Shown here in pieces: positions 25,752 to 34,058 of a stretch of 64,000 nucleotides of DNA. The notes beneath the pieces were generated by a model that searched no databases, was not told where the DNA came from, and saw only the letters and a list, made by a program, of their open reading frames with translations. The stretch spans positions 708,863-772,862 of the forward strand of contig NZ_FOCJ01000002.1 in NCBI RefSeq assembly GCF_900110075.1. Direction: 5' to 3'. Numbering within the stretch: position 1 is the stretch's first letter; every line of letters begins with the position of its first letter. Origin of the DNA: Paenibacillus sp. OV219 (GTDB taxonomy: Bacteria; Bacillota; Bacilli; Paenibacillales; Paenibacillaceae). The position numbers were made by a program, and so were the translations under genes.

Positions 25752-28295
25752 ATGGATGATCGTGATCGGAAACAACAGATACAATCGCAAGGCGAGCTGC
25801 CAATTGACGGTTTGCTGCCTGAGCTTCAACAGGTGCTTGCTGAAGGCAGCTCAGCTGTGCTTGTAGCGGCGCCCGGAGCGGGAAAGACGACCCGAGTGCC
25901 GTTGGCGCTGCTTGGTACGCCTTGGTTAATGGGTCAGCGCATTCTTATGCTGGAGCCGCGCCGATTGGCGGCGCGTGCTGCAGCCCGGTTCATGGCAGCT
26001 TCGCTCGGCGAACAGGTTGGAGGAACGGTCGGTTACCGCGTACGGATGGATACGAAGGTTGGACCGTCGACGGTGATTGAGGTGATCACCGAAGGGGTAT
26101 TAACACGAATGCTTCAAGCTGACCCGGCGCTGGAAGGTGTCGGTATTGTCATCTTTGACGAGTTCCATGAGCGGCATTTACATGGCGATCTTGGGCTCGC
26201 TCTCTGTTTGCAGACGCAGGCTTTATTTCGCGACGATCTGCGGCTGCTTGTCATGTCAGCGACGCTGGAAGCAGAGCCGGTCGCGGAGCTGCTCGGTGGT
26301 GCGCCCCTTCTCGTGAGCGAAGGGCGTACTTATCCTGTGGAGACGCATTATGCGGCGAAGCCTCCGATGCAAGGCGGCGGCCGCGTGGAAGATGCGGTCG
26401 CGCGCACGGTCTTGGAAGCTGTGCATCGCGATGAAGGCGATGCGCTTGTTTTTCTGCCGGGAGCGGGTGAAATTCACCGGGTAGCCGGGCTGCTTCGCGC
26501 TTCGGCGGCGCTGCCAGCAGCAACGGTGGTCGTTCCGTTGTACGGCGCATTATCGCCGGAGGCGCAGGATCGTGCCGTTTCGCCCGCAGCTGCGGGCGAA
26601 CGCAAAATCGTGCTCGCGACGACGATTGCGGAGTCAAGCGTCACGGTCCGCGGCGTTCGCATCGTCGTCGATAGCGGACTGAGCCGCGTGCCGCGATTCT
26701 CGCCGCGGACGGGCATGGCACGGCTGGAAACCGTGCCGGTGTCAGTCGCATCGGCGGATCAGCGCCGCGGGCGTGCCGGGCGCGAAGCGCCGGGCGTCTG
26801 CTACCGGCTATGGACGGAGCAGGAGCACAGGCAGCTGCAGCCGCAGAGCGATCCGGAGCTGCTCAGCGCAGACCTTGCACCGCTCGCGCTCGAGCTTGCG
26901 ATCTGGGGCATCGCCGATCCATTCGAGGATCTCGCGTGGCTGACGAAGCCGCCGGCAGCCGCTTACGCGCAGGCGTTGGAGCTGCTGCGAGAGCTTGGTG
27001 CGCTCGATGCGGGAGGCAAGCCGAGCTCGCACGGCAAAGCGATGGCCGAGCTCGGCATGCATCCGCGCCTCGCGCATATGGTGCTCGAAGCGAAGCCGCT
27101 CGGCCTCGGCGAAGCCGCGTGCGAGCTCGCCGCGCTGCTCGGCGACCGCGATCTGCTGCGCCAGACGCGCAGCATCGATATGCGGCTGCGCGTCGATGCG
27201 CTGCGCGGCCGCTCGGCAGCCGGCGAGCAGCCGGACGCCGCTGCGCTGGGGCGGCTCGCCGCGGAGGCGCGCGAGTGGATGCGCGCAGCAAGCATTGCGC
27301 CGCAGCCGCGGCAAGCGGTCGCGGATAGAGACGCGACCGGGCTGCTGCTCGCGCTCGCGTACCCGGACCGCATCGCGCAGCGGCGCGGCGACGGCCGGTT
27401 TCTGCTGCGCAGCGGCCGGGGCGCGGCTGTGCAGGAGCTGCAGCCGCTCTCCGGCGCGCCGTACCTCGCGACCGCGGAGCTCGAGGATAGCGGCAGCGAC
27501 AGCCGCATTCTGCTCGGCGCGGAGATTACGCTCGCTGAGATTGAGCTGCACTTCGCCGATCAGCTTGTCGATGAGGCGGATGTGAGATGGGACCGCCAAG
27601 CTGGGGCGGTGCGAGCACGGCGGCGCATACGGCTAGGCGCGCTGATCTTGAAAGACACGCAGCTCGAAAGCGCTGATCAAGAGCTTGTTATGAGCGCGTT
27701 ATTCAATGGCATTGCCGAGCTAGGGTTGGACATGCTTCCCTGGACGAAGCAAGCACGCCAGCTGCAAGCTCGGATCGCGCTAATGCATACGCACAATGCG
27801 AGCTGGCCCGATGTATCCGAGGAAGCGCTGCTCGCATCGCTCCCGGAATGGCTCGCTCCTTACGTCGGCGGCATGCGCAGTCGATCCGACTTAACTCGCC
27901 TCAATATGGCCCAAATCATGGAGGCGCTGCTGTCCTGGCAGGAGCGTTCGCAGCTTGATGATGAAGTGCCGACGCATATCAAGGTGCCAAGCGGTTCGCG
28001 CATCCCGGTCGATTACAGCAACCCGGCAGCGCCCGTGCTCGCCGTCCGGCTGCAGGAGCTGTTCGGTCTTGCGCAGACGCCGCGCATTGCAGGCGGCAAG
28101 CTGCCGATTACGATCCATCTGCTGTCGCCGGCGCAGCGGCCGGTGCAGGTAACGCAGGACTTGGCGAGCTTTTGGCAGAACACCTATTTTGAGGTGAAGA
28201 AGGACTTGAAGGGCCGCTATCCCAAGCATTATTGGCCGGATAATCCGCTTGAGGCTGAGCCGACAAACCGTACGAAACCAAGGCCACGAGCTTGA
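25752..28295 (+). CDS. hrpB: ATP-dependent helicase HrpB
   Basis: An 847-aa DEAH/DExH helicase of the HrpB family: Walker A GAGKTT (42-47), DEFH box (136-139), motif III SATLE, motif VI DQRRGRAGRE, then the HA2/OB part and the C-terminal HrpB domain (SLPEWLAPYVGG, then FWQNTYFEVKKDLKGRYPKHYWPDNPLEA), which is diagnostic. The cellular role of HrpB in most bacteria is not well defined. Bases about 26,700-27,560 are clearly richer in G+C than the flanking genes, with dense GCG/GCC/CTC codons. A good promoter lies just upstream. Confidence 0.94.
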   Translation: MDDRDRKQQIQSQGELPIDGLLPELQQVLAEGSSAVLVAAPGAGKTTRVPLALLGTPWLMGQRILMLEPRRLAARAAARFMAASLGEQVGGTVGYRVRMDTKVGPSTVIEVITEGVLTRMLQADPALEGVGIVIFDEFHERHLHGDLGLALCLQTQALFRDDLRLLVMSATLEAEPVAELLGGAPLLVSEGRTYPVETHYAAKPPMQGGGRVEDAVARTVLEAVHRDEGDALVFLPGAGEIHRVAGLLRASAALPAATVVVPLYGALSPEAQDRAVSPAAAGERKIVLATTIAESSVTVRGVRIVVDSGLSRVPRFSPRTGMARLETVPVSVASADQRRGRAGREAPGVCYRLWTEQEHRQLQPQSDPELLSADLAPLALELAIWGIADPFEDLAWLTKPPAAAYAQALELLRELGALDAGGKPSSHGKAMAELGMHPRLAHMVLEAKPLGLGEAACELAALLGDRDLLRQTRSIDMRLRVDALRGRSAAGEQPDAAALGRLAAEAREWMRAASIAPQPRQAVADRDATGLLLALAYPDRIAQRRGDGRFLLRSGRGAAVQELQPLSGAPYLATAELEDSGSDSRILLGAEITLAEIELHFADQLVDEADVRWDRQAGAVRARRRIRLGALILKDTQLESADQELVMSALFNGIAELGLDMLPWTKQARQLQARIALMHTHNASWPDVSEEALLASLPEWLAPYVGGMRSRSDLTRLNMAQIMEALLSWQERSQLDDEVPTHIKVPSGSRIPVDYSNPAAPVLAVRLQELFGLAQTPRIAGGKLPITIHLLSPAQRPVQVTQDLASFWQNTYFEVKKDLKGRYPKHYWPDNPLEAEPTNRTKPRPRA

Positions 28296-28336
28296 CTTAC
28301 GCTAACCTTTATGGAAAGAAGTGACACTCACACAAA

Positions 28337-28621
28337 ATGACACTGATTCTGAAAATATTCGTCTTGTACCTCATTATCATGAATCTCTACGTATTCAATC
28401 TAATGCGCATGGATAAGCGGCGTGCAACGAGAGACCGCAAGCATCGCATTCCTGAGAAAACATTGCTCGGGATGAGCCTGATTGGAGGCTCGCTTGGAGG
28501 CGTGCTGGCGATGCGGATGTTTAGGCACAAGACGAAGCATCCTGCTTTCTCCATTGGTATGCCGCTTATGCTGGTGCTTCACGTCGCTCTAGTTAGCTTG
28601 TTGATTCGGTACTTGCTGTAA
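28337..28621 (+). CDS. DUF1294 small membrane protein
   Basis: A 94-aa protein with two or three membrane segments and the family pattern MRMDKRRA ... RIPEKTLLGMSLIGGSLGG ... MRMFRHKTKHPAF. The function of DUF1294 proteins is not known; some are fused to cold-shock domains. It starts 41 bp after hrpB and may be co-transcribed with it. Confidence 0.88.
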   Translation: MTLILKIFVLYLIIMNLYVFNLMRMDKRRATRDRKHRIPEKTLLGMSLIGGSLGGVLAMRMFRHKTKHPAFSIGMPLMLVLHVALVSLLIRYLL

Positions 28622-28645
28622 CATTTTGGCATGGCTTGGAATGAA

Positions 28646-28674
28646 TTGACACTCGTAAAGTGATATGCTATATT
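28646..28674 (+). promoter_or_regulatory. Strong sigma-A promoter of the short helD gene
   Basis: TTGACA (28646-28651), 17-bp spacer, TATATT (28669-28674). Perfect -35 and 5/6 -10. It implies a leader of about 150 nt before the helD start. Confidence 0.8.
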
Positions 28675-28728
28675 GTTCACTCGTGCTCCATAGCAGAGCG
28701 TTATTGCCATTATTTATACGAACAGACC

Positions 28729-28750
28729 AAGCCGCATGCGAATGCGGCTT
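28729..28750 (+). repeat. Leader hairpin upstream of the short helD gene
   Basis: AAGCCGCAT (28729-28737) pairs perfectly with 28742-28750 around a GCGA loop. It lies between the promoter and the start codon and is followed by TCG rather than a T tract, so it is not a clear terminator. Confidence 0.6.
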
Positions 28751-28829
28751 TCGCCGCCTTCAATCACATTCATGTATGGTGGGAGCTGCAGGCAGAGCAG
28801 GCTTGAAGTCGCAGAGGGAGGTAACTGAC

Positions 28830-30926
28830 ATGACCGTTCAAAGTGCCTTTCAAGAAGAGGCTGCACGAGTCGAAGATGTGCTGAAGCACATTCAAGAGCA
28901 GCTTCGTACGATCGGACCCCGTTACACTGGCAATGATTTTACCGAGCAAATGCTCGAAATTCAGCGTGAACAGAGGCAGCAGAGGCTAGAGATTGCGCAG
29001 CGTGAGCCGTATTTTGGCCGAATTGATTTTCAAGAAATCGTTCAACCTGCACCAAAACCGCTCTACATCGGCAAAGCCGGCGTCGCCCATGAGAAGTCGA
29101 ACGAAGTGCTTGTCGTCGATTGGCGTGCACCGGTAGCTAGCTTGTTCTACGCGTTCAGTGGCGGGGAAGCGCCCGTTACCTACGAATCGCCGGATGGCGA
29201 CGTGGAAGGGACCGTTCATCTCAAGCGCAACCTGATGGTGCGCGATGGGAAGCTCGAGCGGGTGGTCGACAGCTATGTTCGAGGGCAGGAAGAAGAATCC
29301 GTCACCGACGAGTTCCTGCTATTTCGGCTCGGGGAGAGCAAGGACAATAAGCTGCGCGACATCGTTTCGACGATTCAGCAAGAGCAGGACCGCATTATTC
29401 GGACGGACAAGAACAAAGCCGTCTTCATTCAAGGGGTAGCCGGCAGCGGTAAAACGACCGTTGCGCTCCATCGTCTTGCGTATTTGCTGTACCGCTACGC
29501 AGGTGCGATTCGCGCGGATCGGATGGTTATTTTTGCGCCAAACCGGATGTTCCTAGACTATATTTCCGGCGTGCTGCCGGAGCTCGGCGTTGGCGATATT
29601 TTGCAGACGACATTCGCAGATTGGGCGCTTGAGCAGTTGGATGGCTCCGTTCGTCTCGACGACGAGTTCGACCCGTTTACTTATTGGTTTGAGCATCAGC
29701 GTTCCAGAGAAGAGATGGAAACGGCGACAAGTCGCGTGAAAGGCAGCCTTGCCTTCAAAGCGCTTGTTGATGAGAAGCTTGTGCTCACCGAGTCATCGCT
29801 TATTCCAGAGGAAGCCTTTGAGCCGATGGCGGGTTGGAAGGTGACGCCAGCGATGATTATCGAATGGCTCTCGACCGACGATAGCAATGAGCCTTATATG
29901 AAACGCCGCACGAGGCTGGTCAGCCGCTTGAAGCGCTGGCTGGAGTCGGAGTGGAAAACGCGTAGGCTTACGGACAAAACACTCAAGTCGAAGCTCAGCA
30001 CGAAGCTTAATGCATATACGAAGAAAATTCCGGCTTTTACAGCTCCACAATTGTACAGCTCGCTTCTTGGTGAAGCAGTTACGCAAGAGCTAATTGGGGC
30101 TGAGGCATGCAAGAATACGATCAAGTCGCTCAAGAAGAAGTTTATCCTTCCTGAGGATCTCGCGTCGCTTGTATACATTCAGCTTCGGATGTATGGCAGC
30201 GAGCAACCGCCGTACGATCATATCGTGATCGACGAAGCGCAGGACTACTCGCCGTTCCAGATTGAAGCTCTGAAGCAGTGCCAGCGTCAGCCGTCGATGA
30301 CGGTGCTTGGCGATTTGCAGCAAGGTATTCATGGCTATGCTGGCATTCACAGCTGGAAGGAGCAAATAGCGCTCTTCCCGGAAGCGGACACTGGTTATTT
30401 CGAGCTCGATCGGAGTTACCGCTCTACGATGGAAATCATAGATTTTGCAAACTTGGTGCTCGGCAGCATGGGCGACGGCGTGAAGCCGGCTGTCCCCGTG
30501 TTCCGGAGCGGCGAGGCTGTGGAAGTGGTCGATGCAGGGTCAGATGATGAGCGGCTCGCTGGAGTTGTACAGACAGTGAAGGAGTGGCAGGCAACCGGTC
30601 ACTACCGGACAATGGCTGTGCTTGGGCGGACTGCCCGCTCATGTGCGGCGATTGCCGCGGAGCTGAGAGCAGCTGGCATACCTTGCTCGCTCGTCGAGAG
30701 TAAGCAAGAGGCGTACGGCGGCGGATTAACCGTCGTTCCGGCGTATTTGGCGAAAGGCCTCGAATTCGATGCCGTGCTTATTGCCGATGCCGATGCTGAT
30801 AGCTTTGGCAGCAACGACTCAAAGCTGCTATACGTAGCGTGCACGCGTGCGCTCCATAAGCTGAAGCTGCTGTACAGCGGTGAGCTGACGACGCTCGCAG
30901 CTTCGCTGCCGGTGGCGGTTGGTTAA
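28830..30926 (+). CDS. Short HelD-like ATPase (UvrD/Rep superfamily)
   Basis: A 698-aa paralogue of HelD, the SF1 ATPase that removes stalled RNA polymerase from DNA. It has YFGRIDF and DWRAPVASLFY, Walker A (about 200-208, GVAGSGKTT), DEAQD (about 467-471), YRSTMEIIDF and the late AKGLEFDAVLI and TRALHKLKLL. The N-terminal arm before YFGRIDF is only about 60 residues, against about 99 in the canonical HelD at 42464. It also has a shorter insert between Walker A and DEAQD. Start: the ATG at 28830 with GGGAGG 9 nt upstream; an upstream ORF extension to 28665 is non-coding leader. Confidence 0.88.
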   Translation: MTVQSAFQEEAARVEDVLKHIQEQLRTIGPRYTGNDFTEQMLEIQREQRQQRLEIAQREPYFGRIDFQEIVQPAPKPLYIGKAGVAHEKSNEVLVVDWRAPVASLFYAFSGGEAPVTYESPDGDVEGTVHLKRNLMVRDGKLERVVDSYVRGQEEESVTDEFLLFRLGESKDNKLRDIVSTIQQEQDRIIRTDKNKAVFIQGVAGSGKTTVALHRLAYLLYRYAGAIRADRMVIFAPNRMFLDYISGVLPELGVGDILQTTFADWALEQLDGSVRLDDEFDPFTYWFEHQRSREEMETATSRVKGSLAFKALVDEKLVLTESSLIPEEAFEPMAGWKVTPAMIIEWLSTDDSNEPYMKRRTRLVSRLKRWLESEWKTRRLTDKTLKSKLSTKLNAYTKKIPAFTAPQLYSSLLGEAVTQELIGAEACKNTIKSLKKKFILPEDLASLVYIQLRMYGSEQPPYDHIVIDEAQDYSPFQIEALKQCQRQPSMTVLGDLQQGIHGYAGIHSWKEQIALFPEADTGYFELDRSYRSTMEIIDFANLVLGSMGDGVKPAVPVFRSGEAVEVVDAGSDDERLAGVVQTVKEWQATGHYRTMAVLGRTARSCAAIAAELRAAGIPCSLVESKQEAYGGGLTVVPAYLAKGLEFDAVLIADADADSFGSNDSKLLYVACTRALHKLKLLYSGELTTLAASLPVAVG

Positions 30927-30951
30927 CATTGTGATAAAAGGTTATGAGATG

Positions 30952-30990
30952 GAGCAGGTTGCCGTTAGAGGCGATCTGCTCTTTTTTTTT
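30952..30990 (+). terminator. Terminator after the short helD gene
   Basis: A 12-bp stem (30952-30963 with 30970-30981, two wobble pairs), GTTAGA loop, then nine Ts. Confidence 0.92.
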
Positions 30991-31096
30991 GCATTGCGCA
31001 ACCAACAGGCCTTTGGCTGATCTAATAGCTATAGACATGAGGGGAGAGGCAGACGATTGGATCATATTGAAACAATCAAGATCTGGATTTGGAGCA

Positions 31097-31188
31097 GAAA
31101 GAAATAAGGAAATCGGTGACATTCTGAACCTAACCGAAAGGAGCATCAAGTCCAGGCTTCATCGTGCCAGAGAGAAGCTGTTATGTAG
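31097..31188 (+). pseudogene. Remnant of an ECF sigma factor (region 4)
   Basis: A short stretch translates to ERNKEIGDILNLTERSIKSR followed by LHRAREKLL, the helix-turn-helix of ECF sigma region 4.2. The surrounding sequence in this frame (upstream to 30944 and downstream to 31243) shows no region 2 and reads into non-coding sequence, so this is a decayed fragment, not a working gene. It sits in a 726-bp stretch (30927-31652) that otherwise holds the helD terminator, two sets of tandem repeats and a hairpin. Confidence 0.55.
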
Positions 31189-31280
31189 AGCAACCCTTGG
31201 AGGCTTTTGGAGTAACCGCGCACCTCCCATAAATGGTTTCTAAGCGACCAAGATAGGCGGGAAAACAGCGTCTTGGGTGA

Positions 31281-31320
31281 AAGAAGAGCCAAAGAAGAGC
31301 CAAAGAAGAGCCAAAGAAAG
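31281..31320 (+). repeat. 11-bp tandem repeat, about 3.5 copies
   Basis: The unit AAGAAGAGCCA is repeated three times and a partial AAGAAAG follows. It leads directly into the 51-bp repeats. Confidence 0.85.
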
Positions 31321-31321
31321 A

Positions 31322-31450
31322 AGCTGGTCTGCTGGACCACATTGGCAGAAATCCACCACAGATAGCAAATGTAGCTGGTCTGGTGGACTACATTGACGGA
31401 AATCCACCTAAGATAGCCAAAGAAGCTGGTCTGCTGGACTACATTGGCCG
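31322..31450 (+). repeat. 51-bp tandem repeat, about 2.5 copies
   Basis: Units begin at 31322, 31373 and 31424 with AGCTGGTCTG, continue with a TGGACYACATTG segment and, in the first two, AAATCCACC. Unit 1 and unit 2 differ at about nine sites spread over all codon positions, so there is no sign of protein-level selection although 51 is a multiple of three. Confidence 0.85.
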
Positions 31451-31466
31451 TCATCATACTCCAATT

Positions 31467-31505
31467 AATAAGCTGTCTGAGGCCCATGGCTTCGGACAGC
31501 TTATT
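31467..31505. terminator. Hairpin, possible terminator
   Basis: AATAAGCTGTC (31467-31477) pairs perfectly with 31495-31505, with a 17-nt loop, followed by TATTC. The outer AT pairs could support weak termination in either direction. Confidence 0.45.
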
Positions 31506-31652
31506 TATTCCCACGCTGCAACGAAATTGGTTGGAATTTGTAAATATAATATGAAAATCCCGCCTGCCATAATTTCTCTTTATTGCCGTAGCTTCAGCGA
31601 TTATCATGGCATCATAAGATCATTTTGCAAATAGGCGAGGTGCATTAGCTAC

Positions 31653-32465
31653 ATGTTACCCCCATCCGTAGAACGAAAGATGAGCAAGCTAGCTAGCGCG
31701 CTGCGAAGTAGAACATCCATTGTTAAGTCCATCTATTTGTATGGCTCTGTGGCGTTAGACGATTATATTGACGGTACGAGCGATATTGATTTTGTAGCCA
31801 TCGTCCGTGAAAATCTCACTGAAGTGGACATTAAAGCGATCAGCGAGGCGCATGCGGAAACGGAGCAAGAATGCCCGGAGGTCGACATCATGGGCATGTA
31901 CTTGCTCACTCATGATCTGGGCCAATCATATCGCTCGGATCGTCCGTGCGTAACCTTTTACAATAAAGAGGTGCACACCAATGGGTTCGGCGCAGATTGG
32001 AATCCGATTACGTGGTGGATTCTCAAGCATCGCGGCATACGAATAGATGGCGCGGAACAATTAATGGATTATGAAGTCGATACGCAGTCGCTAGTCAACT
32101 ATGTCATCGAGAATATGAACAACTACTGGTTAGGGTGGATCGAACGGTTAGAGCAATTCATAGCAAGCAAGGGAAGCTTCTCGACAAGGCAGTTGGATGA
32201 AGCAGTGGATTGGTGTGCGCTCGGCATGTTGCGCCAGCTCTATACCTTGTCGGAGCACGGCATCAAGAGCAAAGTGCAATCCGGCCAGTATGGATTTACA
32301 GTCATTCCCGAGAAGTGGCACGGTATCATTCAAGAAGCGATATGGATCAAGCAGCTCCACCCGGAACGGGTTTATACGGATAACGACAAGCGGCTGGGGG
32401 ATCTTGCAGCATTGTTGCGATACATTCATGAGGAGGCCAATCGAATATGCAGCTCCCTGAGCTAG
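31653..32465 (+). CDS. Nucleotidyltransferase-domain protein (AadA/DUF4111-like)
   Basis: A 270-aa protein with the nucleotidyltransferase motif GSVALDDYIDGTSDIDFVAI (GS, then DxD) near residue 30 and a helical C-terminal half. It resembles streptomycin 3''-adenylyltransferase relatives, but WNPITWWILKHRGI and the following helices look like uncharacterised Bacillales members. It is distinct from the protein at 24888. No ribosome binding site stronger than AGGCGAGG is visible upstream. Function is inferred only at superfamily level. Confidence 0.8.
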   Translation: MLPPSVERKMSKLASALRSRTSIVKSIYLYGSVALDDYIDGTSDIDFVAIVRENLTEVDIKAISEAHAETEQECPEVDIMGMYLLTHDLGQSYRSDRPCVTFYNKEVHTNGFGADWNPITWWILKHRGIRIDGAEQLMDYEVDTQSLVNYVIENMNNYWLGWIERLEQFIASKGSFSTRQLDEAVDWCALGMLRQLYTLSEHGIKSKVQSGQYGFTVIPEKWHGIIQEAIWIKQLHPERVYTDNDKRLGDLAALLRYIHEEANRICSSLS

Positions 32466-32537
32466 AAGCTTGTATCTATCCGAAAACGAAATATGCTATG
32501 CTAGTGACTTAACGTTCTTACAAAAGGAGCCGCATCA

Positions 32538-33647
32538 ATGGATTTTATCGTCGAGTATTTATCGTTCTTCGTTATTCAAGGCGAGGGCGGCGACACAAAC
32601 GCTGCCAAGACCTTTAAACATTTTCAGACATTGGACCGCTATGACTACGCTGAGAGTGAGCTCAAGTCATTTCTAGACGGCGAGTTTACCCGAATTTGCA
32701 AAAGAAAAGCGGAGCGCCATCCATCAACGGACTCAGCTCCGACGAAGATCGGTCGATTCATCGTTGAGCCAGGCTATGAATTGGACAGCAACCCGAACTA
32801 CAATACGTTCCAGCGTCTTCGCCAGTCCACATCCGCTCAAGAGTTTCACGGCTTCGCCGATGAGCTCGTTCGGCTCTATATGGAAGCGGCGGCTGTTCGC
32901 GGCGGCGCTTTCATTGTCGTGCATGCGACGCCGAATCGGCATACGGACGAGCCGCTGCTGTTCGTGCTCAAGTGTGATTTTGAACCAAAGATTGCGCGCA
33001 TCACCGATGAACATAATTTGATTTCACATGTGGAGATGGCGATTAGCGCGCGGAATATGAAGTCGATCCAATACCCGTTGATGCCGGAAGAAGGGATGCT
33101 TGAGCCTTGGGAGCTGAAAATCCATCAAGCGTCGCATGCGAGATATTTCGAGGATTTCCTCCGGTTCGTCAGCTATGAGAAGGCGATGCCGGAGCTGATG
33201 AGCGACCATATGCTTGAGATGGTTCATGAGTATATGGAGGATAAATGGCAAGGAAATGCGAGCGAGGCGCGCGAGCAGGAAGCGCAGCAGTTCGAGGTGT
33301 GGGCGGCGAGCGAGAAGCGGGAGCTGCAGGAATCTTGGCCGCAGGAGCGGGTTGTCGCAGCAGCGGAACGACTTATTGAGCAGCAGCCTAACCTGAGCGT
33401 CGCGTTCAAGCTTGGAGATTGGTCTGTCAAAGGGCCGCTTGCCGAATTCGGGCAATCGATCCATTTTGCAACCTACAACGGTCGTTATATTGCGCTTATT
33501 GAAGGAGACGGCTTCCAGTTCGATCGTAGCATGTCGCCGGTGGAGCTGCTGCAGCCGCCGGATTTGCTGGAGGTGCTTGAGTTTGTGGGGAAGAAGAAAG
33601 AGAAAGCAAACGAGTCAACTTCAAGGCTGGACGATCTTCCATACTAG
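32538..33647 (+). CDS. DUF3900-like protein
   Basis: A 369-aa soluble protein. The N-terminal pattern (MDFIVEYLSFFVIQGEG, TKIGRFIVEPGYELDSNPNYN) and the central LKCDFEPKIARITDEHNLI with MKSIQYPLMPEEGM fit what I recall of DUF3900 proteins of Bacillales, whose role is unknown. The central part has a faint likeness to nucleoid-associated NdpA-type proteins, which is only a suggestion. AAAGGAG lies about 10 nt before the ATG. The next gene starts inside its 3' end. Confidence 0.7.
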   Translation: MDFIVEYLSFFVIQGEGGDTNAAKTFKHFQTLDRYDYAESELKSFLDGEFTRICKRKAERHPSTDSAPTKIGRFIVEPGYELDSNPNYNTFQRLRQSTSAQEFHGFADELVRLYMEAAAVRGGAFIVVHATPNRHTDEPLLFVLKCDFEPKIARITDEHNLISHVEMAISARNMKSIQYPLMPEEGMLEPWELKIHQASHARYFEDFLRFVSYEKAMPELMSDHMLEMVHEYMEDKWQGNASEAREQEAQQFEVWAASEKRELQESWPQERVVAAAERLIEQQPNLSVAFKLGDWSVKGPLAEFGQSIHFATYNGRYIALIEGDGFQFDRSMSPVELLQPPDLLEVLEFVGKKKEKANESTSRLDDLPY

Positions 33648-34032
33648 ACGCTCACCGTACTTAGTCGCGGCGGGAGCGGTGATTGTGTTAGGCCTCGCGG
33701 TCAGGCGATACCCGGAGGCTCTGCCTGGATGGATTGCCGAGCATGCCGGAGATGCGCTGTGGGCAAGCATGATCTACTTCGGCTTCCGATTCTGCTTCCA
33801 TAAGCAGAGCCTCCGTGCAGCCGCAATCGTTAGCTTGTGTTTCTGCTTCGCAGACGAATTCAGTCAGCTGTATCAAGCGGATTGGATAAACCAGGTTCGT
33901 GAAACGACGCTCGGAGCGCTCTTGCTTGGACATGGCTTTTTAATTGTCGATCTGTTTCGGTATACCGTTGGCATTGGAGTAGCATACAGCGTCGATCGCT
34001 GGATGCTCCAAGCGAAGCGGCGTTTATTCTAG
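33583..34032 (+). CDS. DUF2809 membrane protein
   Basis: About 149 aa with three to four hydrophobic segments and the family pattern AGDALWASMIYFGFRF, FADEFSQLYQADWINQVRETTLGALLLGHGFL, as in B. subtilis YjgA. The start is uncertain because no ATG lies near: TTG 33583 has GGAGG (33569-33573) 9 nt upstream and would make the gene overlap the DUF3900 gene by 65 bases. The first ATG in frame (33412) would add about 57 residues that only mirror the other frame. Confidence 0.72.
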   Translation: MWGRRKRKQTSQLQGWTIFHTRRSPYLVAAGAVIVLGLAVRRYPEALPGWIAEHAGDALWASMIYFGFRFCFHKQSLRAAAIVSLCFCFADEFSQLYQADWINQVRETTLGALLLGHGFLIVDLFRYTVGIGVAYSVDRWMLQAKRRLF

Positions 34033-34058
34033 CGATCGTTGAGGAGGAGGTATGGAAG

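Noticed and set aside
26808..27599. Long open frames on both strands inside hrpB
   Set aside because: They are caused by the G+C-rich codon use of the real gene, are Arg/Ala-rich and have no family features.
28665..28829. N-terminal extension of the short HelD protein
   Set aside because: It begins at the -10 box, runs through the leader hairpin, and the GGGAGG site before ATG 28830 clearly marks the real start.
31322..31450. Possible CRISPR array
   Set aside because: The 51-bp units are contiguous with no unique spacers and no cas genes are near.
31146..31607. Minus-strand 153-codon frame with NVVQQTSFF-type repeats
   Set aside because: It is created by the 51-bp DNA repeats, spans the sigma-factor remnant and has no ribosome binding site; unit differences do not favour synonymous changes.
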